Shown here: positions 57,248 to 64,000 of the stretch, piece by piece
Position numbering within the stretch: the stretch's first letter is position 1
Layout of the letters: the number at the start of each line of letters is the position of its first letter
Assembly: GCA_000727475.1 (NCBI GenBank)
Contig: KL647297.1
Span: 2,203,295-2,267,294 of the forward strand
Source: Sarcocystis neurona
Lineage: Eukaryota > Apicomplexa > Conoidasida > Eucoccidiorida > Sarcocystidae
Direction of reading: 5' to 3'
Length of the DNA: 64,000 nucleotides
Position numbers and translations under genes: made by a program
Notes under the pieces: generated by a model
What the model was told of the DNA's origin: nothing
What the model saw: the letters and a program-made list of their open reading frames with translations, nothing else
Databases searched by the model: none

Positions 57248-58468
57248 CTGGGGGAATGCAACGTGTTCACTCAGTGTATCAGCGATACTACGGGCATCCC
57301 TCGACAGCACTTCACTGTTGTCTTCACAAATGATTTCCTGAAAGGTTGCCCACCACCTTGACCGACCGGCGAGTTCAGCGGGTGCTGTGACCCCATAGTG
57401 TAGTCTGCGGAACAGACTCTCGTAGTAACTCCTGCGGCTATGCTGATTTCGTGTACCCTGTGCGAACGAGCGTCCCCTTCGTTATGGGTACATGATGCAA
57501 AACTCTTCAGGTCTACAAGCATAGTCATAGTTGCATGTTACGCGGGGGGCTGATGACACAGTCCTTCCTGACCTGTACAACTGCATGACAAGGCCCACAG
57601 CCGCCCACGTATGCAGGTGTTTTCGTGCTATTGCGTTATAATGGTCGAGGTATAGTTTTATGTTGTGGATGCTAATACGGTGCTGCATGAACAACTTGGC
57701 TAGGTTTCCTCTGTAAATGGGGGAATACTTCTTATTGCTAAAGTTCATCTGTACGACAATGCAGGCCTTAGTCAAACTACTGTACAACGGCTTTTATGCA
57801 CTCCTCGCTATGCAGCCGTTTGCTTTGTCTGGAAGGACACCGTAGGATAACGACATTTAGCGCTGTTGCGGTGTAGACAAATGGGAACGCAGACATACTC
57901 TGGCCGTACAATAGTCGATGCAGCATCTTTTAGATACCGCCGCGTGAGGCAGCTTCTGCGGGAGCTATCACTGCGACGCGAAGGAGTGGATTAATCACTT
58001 GTCAATAAATACGCGTCAGTGCGGCGTCTTGCAGCACTCGGTGCTAAGTAATACGATACCGTGCACCTTTGAAGTACTGACGGTAGAGCCACGCAGCAGT
58101 CCAGTTGTTCTTTAACAACAAGTGCCAACCAAAAGAATCTGACGTGTACTGACATGTTTCTAAGCGCCCATCCGCGTGTCCTGGTGTATTCTGCCCCCGG
58201 GTTGCCTGCCAGAGCTGTAGCGGCGGATCACCGGTTGATTCATTCCATCGGTGGAAATGCCTGGTGATGCGGTGCGCACACTAGAGTCCAAGGTGTCGAC
58301 GCCGCGTCCGCTGTAGTTCTGTCAAGCTGCTCGGACAAATGGGAAACTCAGTGACTCCTGTCTCTGTTTCTCTGCTGAATAAGTTACTGTGAAGCGTATT
58401 CTGGGCATCACCTGGTGTTGCAACAAGAACACCAATCCGTCAAAGACGAGCCATGCTTTTTCTTCACA

Positions 58469-59156
58469 TCATTCCCCAAGACCTCTTCCAAAAGTACTTT
58501 TGCTATTGTTTACATCGTCGCTTGCGCTAGTACAGTTTGTAGACACTAGCTCCTGTGGAGCTATATGAGGCTCTCCCACGCTGCCGGTGCTGCGAAGCTT
58601 CTGATACAACGCCGGATTCACCGTTACAGCTCCGATCAAATTTACCTGTACCAGTTGAAACAAGGTTGGTCACACTGTACAATTGGCGGCAATCGTCTTG
58701 CTCCGGATGTGACGTCGACTCAAAACTCTGGGAACCAGGGTTGCACCCCTTTTCTATTGTCGAGTGCTTTCTTGTGTACTAGAGGCTTAACCAGACGTCG
58801 TATTCCTCTGGGCGACGCGCAGTTGCAGTGAGTGTGAATATTACTCTGTTTTTACTATTTACGCTGGGTCGTGGGCCAGCAAATGCTCACGTTGGGCCTG
58901 TCGTGGCCGGTGGTGTGACGCGCGTCCATCAACTCCTGGACGAGAAGTTAGTATGAAGGATAACGTGTGGAAAAGCAGCCAGCTTCCAGCCGTAGACTGC
59001 GGAGCCTGTGAGCAAGATATGTCAGTTGCCCTCATGGCACAAATGGTTCACCCAGGGAGCACTCGGTTGCTGTAACTTGCGCACCATTCGAGCTGGCAAT
59101 TGGTCAATCGATACAACTTCCTCAAGGCTTGATAACGTGATTTCTAGGTGCACTGC
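58469..59156 (-). CDS. Two 3'-terminal exons of an unidentified gene
   Basis: Exon 59156-59052 (35 codons, AVHLEITLSSLEEVVSIDQL then PARMVRKLQQPSAPW) lies between CGTCAG and donor GTGAAC. It joins in phase 0 to an exon starting near 58659 after GGTACAG (VNLIGAVTVNPALYQKLRST) and ending FGRGLGE with TGA at 58469-58471. No family recognised; the 5' part was not found. Alternative plus-strand frames over the same segments look less protein-like. Confidence 0.38.
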
Positions 59157-59391
59157 CTGACGTGTTGCTGGAATCGATACACGGGGGTAATGTAGTGAGA
59201 TTCCCTTGCTGCTGTTTTCTATGGGAATACACGGGTGCCCCGTCCGTGTATTTTTGCACTGGCGACACACGCCTGCGGAACCGGATGCGTGGTTCAAACA
59301 GAAGCGAGGATCAGCATGCAGGGAGACAATGTTCTTACACCTTCAAGAATGGACGCACCACGACCTCTTTCACGTGATTTAACGTCAAAAG

Positions 59392-60144
59392 TACCGCTAC
59401 GCATTTGTGTGCTGGCACTGCAGAAACGTACACTCTGCAGCAGCAGAAGACGTTGAGAATCTAAAGCAGCAATGCAGTGTATGTGGGTGAATATACACGG
59501 CCGCCTGCCAGCGCGTCGTTTACGTACAAGAAGTGTCAAAAGTGTCGCTACACAGCATCTGCTGGAGAACAGTCCCGGCAAGCCTGTACGGAATTCTGTC
59601 AACTGCAGTCTGCCGTACCTTTGCTCCTCTTTGAAACAGTCCTAGCATTTATCCCAGTTCTCCATATACGGCAAGGAAAACGCTAGTGCGTTTTATACGC
59701 AGACGTCACCACGTGCCGTCACTTGTCCTCGACGCCACGCGTAGTGAGTGTGTATCTTACGTGGGAGACGGAGATCCCCGGCTTCTCATGCGTGCAGCGA
59801 GACACGACGATACACGGCCGTCGACCGTCACTTCTGGAAAAATCAAGGTACACTCACAGCGGCTAAAACGAAAAGCAGAAGTTAAAGTTGCGGCCAAACA
59901 TGCTGTTCATGTTTCGGAGCCGTATGATCCCTTCCACGAAGGGCCAAAGAAACTGCAAATTGATCTTGCACAAATTACGGAGAAAAGCGACCTTTTCAGT
60001 GTCCACATAGATACACTGAAGACCCCTACGCACAGGCATTTTTCCTTGAGGTCGTTGAGTAATAGATATTTCTTATCGTCTTCCCCAGCACCGAAAGGTG
60101 TAAGGGATGTTCATTCAGTATTGTCGGTGATTTATCAAAGATAG
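59392..60144 (+). CDS. Possible zinc-ribbon fragment and adjoining ORF
   Basis: Frame 59392-59486 reads RYAFVCWHCRNVHS and LKQQCSVCG. The frame from 59512 reads FTYKKCQKCRYTAS and RQACTEFC. Spaced CxxC pairs suggest metal binding. Joining them needs a 25-nt intron (GTGAAT to GCCAG), unusually short here. The longer ORF 59686-60144 (KIKVHSQRLKRKAEVKVAAK, KKLQIDLAQITEKSDLFSVH) may be a later exon, with a possible donor at AATCAAG|GTACAC. No family assigned; chance ORFs remain possible. Confidence 0.25.
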
Positions 60145-60347
60145 CCTTGTGCGGGTGCTACCCGTGCCAGCCACACACCACCTTTTCCCCCCTTATGCAT
60201 TAACACGCTGCTGAAGATAGCACTTATGCTGAGGGGATGTTCATTGGCAGTGTGTAGCCCTGTATGTTTCACATCAGGTGCGCCAGCCCACGACTTCTCC
60301 CGACTGTGGTAGAATACAACCGCTCTGTGGAAAACTACCCCACTGGA

Positions 60348-61144
60348 CTAGGCTCCTCTAAACCGTCTCTTTATGGCAGCCACTGCTTCAAGCGCAATTC
60401 TCTGGAAAGCTTGCTCCACGTCAGACTGGTCGAGTGGCAAAGTGCTACGACCACCAAAACTTTCAGGGAGACAGTCTTCCCCTATGAAGTCACGAACTGC
60501 TCGAGTTGTCTCTTCAGGTGACTGAGGGATAATGATGTCGTTCCAACGGAGTGATGTTATTGTCTTTCCGTAGCTGACGATCTTTTGGATGAGATAGGGG
60601 GGGTTCAGGAAAAATGTTTTGCGCCAAGTCAGCGGTGCAGCCTTCAGTGCTGGCCTTAGCCAGTGGAAGAGGAGGTACACGCCGAACCAGTTCGTGAGGA
60701 GCGGCGTCAGAGCAGTGTTTTCGAAATCTATTACAACCATCAACCGCGGCTCGTTTTCACGGTCGGTCACGATTTGCCACCCGTACGTTTCGAGCAGGAA
60801 GCGCACATGGAGCAAAAAGTCTCTCACTCTGTCGCTTGCGATGACCTCACCTATTGACCACTCAGCCAATTTCGCGACCAGTATTCGTGCACCTTGCATC
60901 TTCTTTCCGCATGTACGGCCATAAAAGTAGATGGGACTTTTCACCTTATACCAGTAGTACTTTGCAGCCTGCACGACTTCCATTTTATCTTGCCATATGT
61001 CCCCTTCGATATACCTTTTCCTCACACGGGCGTCAACGAAAAGTACATTGAAAGACATGTTTGTCCATGTAAAACTCCCTCGCAAGTTGCAGTCAGTCGC
61101 AGCTTCGTTGTAGTGCTTATGCAGAGGCGGGAACTCTACACAAG
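60348..61144 (-). CDS. SEC14-like CRAL-TRIO domain protein, last exon
   Basis: CRAL-TRIO proteins bind and exchange lipids, often phosphatidylinositol and phosphatidylcholine, at membranes. The exon starts after ACTGTCAG at 61145 and encodes about 264 residues before TAG at 60348. Seen: YFYGRTCGKKMQGARILVAK, then VRDFLLHVRFLLETYGWQIV, then PRLMVVIDFENTALTPLLTN (the sheet strand V-x-I-x-D), HWLRPALKAAPLTWRKTFFL, NPPYLIQKIVSYGKTI (family I-x-N-x-P-x-x-F-x-x-x-W), an acidic segment, and LPESFGG (family LPxExGG). The order and spacing fit the lipid-binding half of the domain. The N-terminal CRAL-TRIO-N helices should be in upstream exons not resolved. The exon is free of homopolymer runs. Confidence 0.7.
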
Positions 61145-64000
61145 CTGACAGTATTATCGCTGCCGCTGTGACGCTCAGACTGCGGCTACTCCTGCCCAAA
61201 AGGAAGTAGCGACTGCTGGTCAAGGTAGGCATTCTTAGCTCCCTTCTGTATGAAGCAAACACACGAAGGGAAGTCACACTTGTGAACAGCGCAGAACTTG
61301 AAGTATCTCCGCATCCAGGAGGGAAAACTTGTTTCCGCAGGACGAGCCCTCGCACGGTTGTCCTGGAAACAGAGCCTAACGAAACTTCGCACACAAGCAC
61401 GAATCGAGGTACGCAGTAGGTGCCTGTCAATCCGTTGTTACAGCGGCGTAGGAGACGCTTGAAAAAGATTTTCTGGCAGCAGGACTACCTTAGATCCCTT
61501 TTCGGTGAGCGTTTTCAAATTGTGTTGTCACTCGCCCAGCAGTATCACCCAAAAGTATTCTCTGCTGCTGACGATGTATCAACTGTGCTTCTTCCTGTTT
61601 CTTTGGGCTTGCGTCCACTGAAATTGTTCGCAGTGTGAGGGACGAGATCCAAATATGCTCCTCACCAAACCCCTCTCTGACTCTCTCTCATGCTGGCATG
61701 CTGCGTCGACTACGAAGAGGAGCTCACCGTCCTGCCACGAAAAATGTGCGGCGAACGGTCCTCGCGCTGTGGGCACCACACTAATCTCGCATCTTCTGGT
61801 GTTTTCCTGGCCAATCCCGTATCAGCTGCCAAGCACAGAAGTACCACTGGTGCAGTGCGGGAAAAAAGCGACACTTCGCGTCTGATCCTACACGCGCTTC
61901 GTACGTGTTCACCATCAGGTGTCGCGCTAACTTCTTCAAATCGCAGGGGTACGCTGCATGCGGCGGCCTGTCTGTAGACATAATAACGCGCTGTAGGCTT
62001 TTGAACACGCAACGCAGGATGAGGTAACAACGCGCATCTAAATAGACACACTCGTACCTCCGATCTCTCACCTCAAATGCAACCTCATGAGTGCTGAGCG
62101 CGTAGCAGAAGACGGCAACTGCGTTAGTCAGACTCTGACATCCACCTAGCAGAAGGCGGCACCTGCATTAGTCAGAGGCGAGCACGTCATGGTGCTTTTC
62201 GTGTGTTGGGCGCATGGTGGGGTTCCACCTACGTTCAGGATTTGGCTTTCACTTCCACGTGGGTAAAGAAGCATGCTGCACTCGCGACTCGGTGTAGCAA
62301 CAAGCTAACAGCAGTAGATCGAATGGGTATCATGATGCGGATCGCCGAAGCCGTCACCAGGTTAAGGTCCTGTGCAAGAAAGAGGTACGCACAGTGGTAA
62401 GGAGCCCTGCGATCTTACGTGTGTGTGTTCCGCTCGTGTCTGTATGGAAAGAAAATCCGGCTTTCGCGGAAGCACGTGCGTACGGTTCTCCTTCGGTTTA
62501 CCTTAGATTTACGTGTACACTTGAACACACGAACATTAGTGTCTACGGATGTTCATCTCTTCAGATACCACACTCCAAGTACACACGCAGACTTGATTCT
62601 ATTTGTGTGAAAGCGCTTCACACTGGCGTGCGTACGGTTCTATCGATGTGTAGCTTAAATACTTGTGTCCTCATTTATCGCACAAAAACACACGTATGTG
62701 CATACATACTAACAGTCCTATATAGGTGTACGCCGCTGCACCTGAGGGATGATCATGGAGACTTTAAGCTCCTTCCGCGTACGCGTGTGCACTCACAGGT
62801 TACACAAGTGAAGTATTCTGCAATGATTGCACATCCTATGTGTGTCGCAGAGTGGGACAGGATTTTCTGAGTGTCATTGAAGGAGCTGCTGCGGGAACAT
62901 GTAGCGAGTACCGTTTGCCTGGGCCGAAGCCGAGTGAATACACTACATTCAATTTTATTCGGAGAGTGAACACCTCCGTTCGTGGGACTGAAGGCTAGTA
63001 AAGCCATTGTGTACTATATACAAACCTAGTGAGCCCCTTCTGGGAAGCACGTTGAGAGATAACAGGCTGCTAGGAGGACCTCTCGAATACAGGTTTAGCG
63101 CGAACGGTTCGATTCGTGAGGTCATGAAAGGCGTAGCCGGTAGACGAGCACGAACGATGAGACCAGCGGTAGCGGTAGTGCAGCAGGACCGGCAGCTACG
63201 GGAACGACAAGCGACAGCGACACGCGCCCCCGCAGTCGCTGCCCCTTCATCCACGTGCATGCTTGCGAAGCTGGGTTTTAACTGGAGAGTAGCCGCGTCG
63301 TCATTCGTACGCACTATACGGTGTGGATAGGGAGACATAGACAAACGAGTCGACGTCAACAGTTACGCGAACTTTTCTCCACTAACGAGGAGTGCGCCGC
63401 GACGGATGCTTGTCAGACTCCGATCGTGTGCGGGAGTACCCGCTACCACACACGATCTGAGATACACGTGTAGCAAGCGCGGCCCCTGCAAGTGTGATGC
63501 TCTAGCCCGCTCAAATGTTCCGTACGCGTAAATGTGAACTGTAAGCCGCAGCTGCAGGTGCTGTTCGGATCTACCGTCTGCCGCGTGAGTTGTTCTTTCT
63601 TGTACAATACTAAGTTGTTTAGTCTGACGGGACGTCTTTTGTCCGCGCAGTCCTGGGGATGCACATGCGATGCCCTGTGCGCCGCATCTCCGTTGTATGC
63701 GCTCTTTTCGGCCAATTCTGCTTTCTTTTCGTCAAAGTTGAACTTCGAAAGATATATGCTCTAGTCTGTCTCTGCCCCTGCTGCAAGAACCTGCTGAAGA
63801 CCGCATCCGTGACGGGCGCCCATTTCGAGCAGCAAACGGTCGTCTACCGTGCACGTCATCACGGCCTTCGAAGTTTAATTCCGCATCCGATGAATGCAGG
63901 CCTGCTGACACGCTAGGAGATGCGGTGGTGTGACTTCTTAGACTGCGACAAGTCCTTCCCCAAATAAAGGATACCCCACACGATTGCGCTTGTGTGTGTA
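61145..64000. other. Repeat-poor region upstream of the SEC14-like exon, genes unresolved
   Basis: Upstream exons of the SEC14-like gene are expected on the minus strand. Weak candidates: 61360-61270 (after GTTTCCAG, PAETSFPSWMRRYFKFC), about 61950-61890 (DLKKLARHLMVNTYEAR) and 63760-63600 (FNFDEKKAELAEKSAYNGDA). A plus-strand ORF 61420-61638 (LKKIFWQQDYLRSLFGERFQ) is also protein-like. None could be joined in phase with a conserved motif, so none is called. Between 62.4 and 62.9 kb I see nothing. Confidence 0.35.

Overview
The window looks like nuclear DNA of a coccidian apicomplexan, most likely Eimeria or a close relative. The basis is extreme CAG/CTG trinucleotide density in exons, introns and spacers, long glutamine, alanine and serine runs inside one conserved protein, many short exons in long introns, abundant TA/CA/TATG microsatellites, and alternation between repeat-rich and repeat-poor stretches. 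No prokaryotic signature is present. Two N-runs (23145-23631 and 45761-46178) sit inside CAG/CTG arrays, so this is draft assembly.

Region 1-3106 is repeat-poor 3' flank without a gene I can support. Region 3107-20421 on the minus strand is one gene, the PAF1-complex subunit CTR9. Its 5' exon is giant (about 1,640 codons), six or seven small TPR-coding exons follow, and the last exon (630 codons) is acidic/basic and lysine-rich. The nine exons proposed here join in phase to about 2,628 aa, more than twice the human length, because of low-complexity insertions.

Region 20422-33009 is a spacer of about 12.6 kb between divergent genes. It holds CAG/CTG blocks of alternating orientation, minisatellites, a TATG array and one assembly gap. 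Region 33010-54310 on the plus strand is a 19-exon gene for an ABC-class ATPase of the COG3044 / PF09818 type. All exon phases agree, giving 667 aa. Unlike CTR9 it has almost no homopolymer insertions, although its first ten introns are full of CTG repeats. The repeat-rich character ends near 50.0 kb, inside intron 11 of this gene.

Region 54542-64000 is repeat-poor. A minus-strand gene of small exons (about 57.2 to 54.54 kb) encodes a helical protein I do not recognise and ends 231 bp from the ATPase stop, tail to tail. Next come a short minus-strand terminal exon pair (59.16-58.47 kb), a possible plus-strand zinc-ribbon fragment (59.39-60.14 kb) and a minus-strand SEC14-like (CRAL-TRIO) gene whose last exon is 61144-60348. 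I see no functional link among these neighbours; they look like an ordinary eukaryotic gene row. All exon models were derived by hand from reading frame, splice dinucleotides, phase and remembered family motifs, with no search or RNA data.
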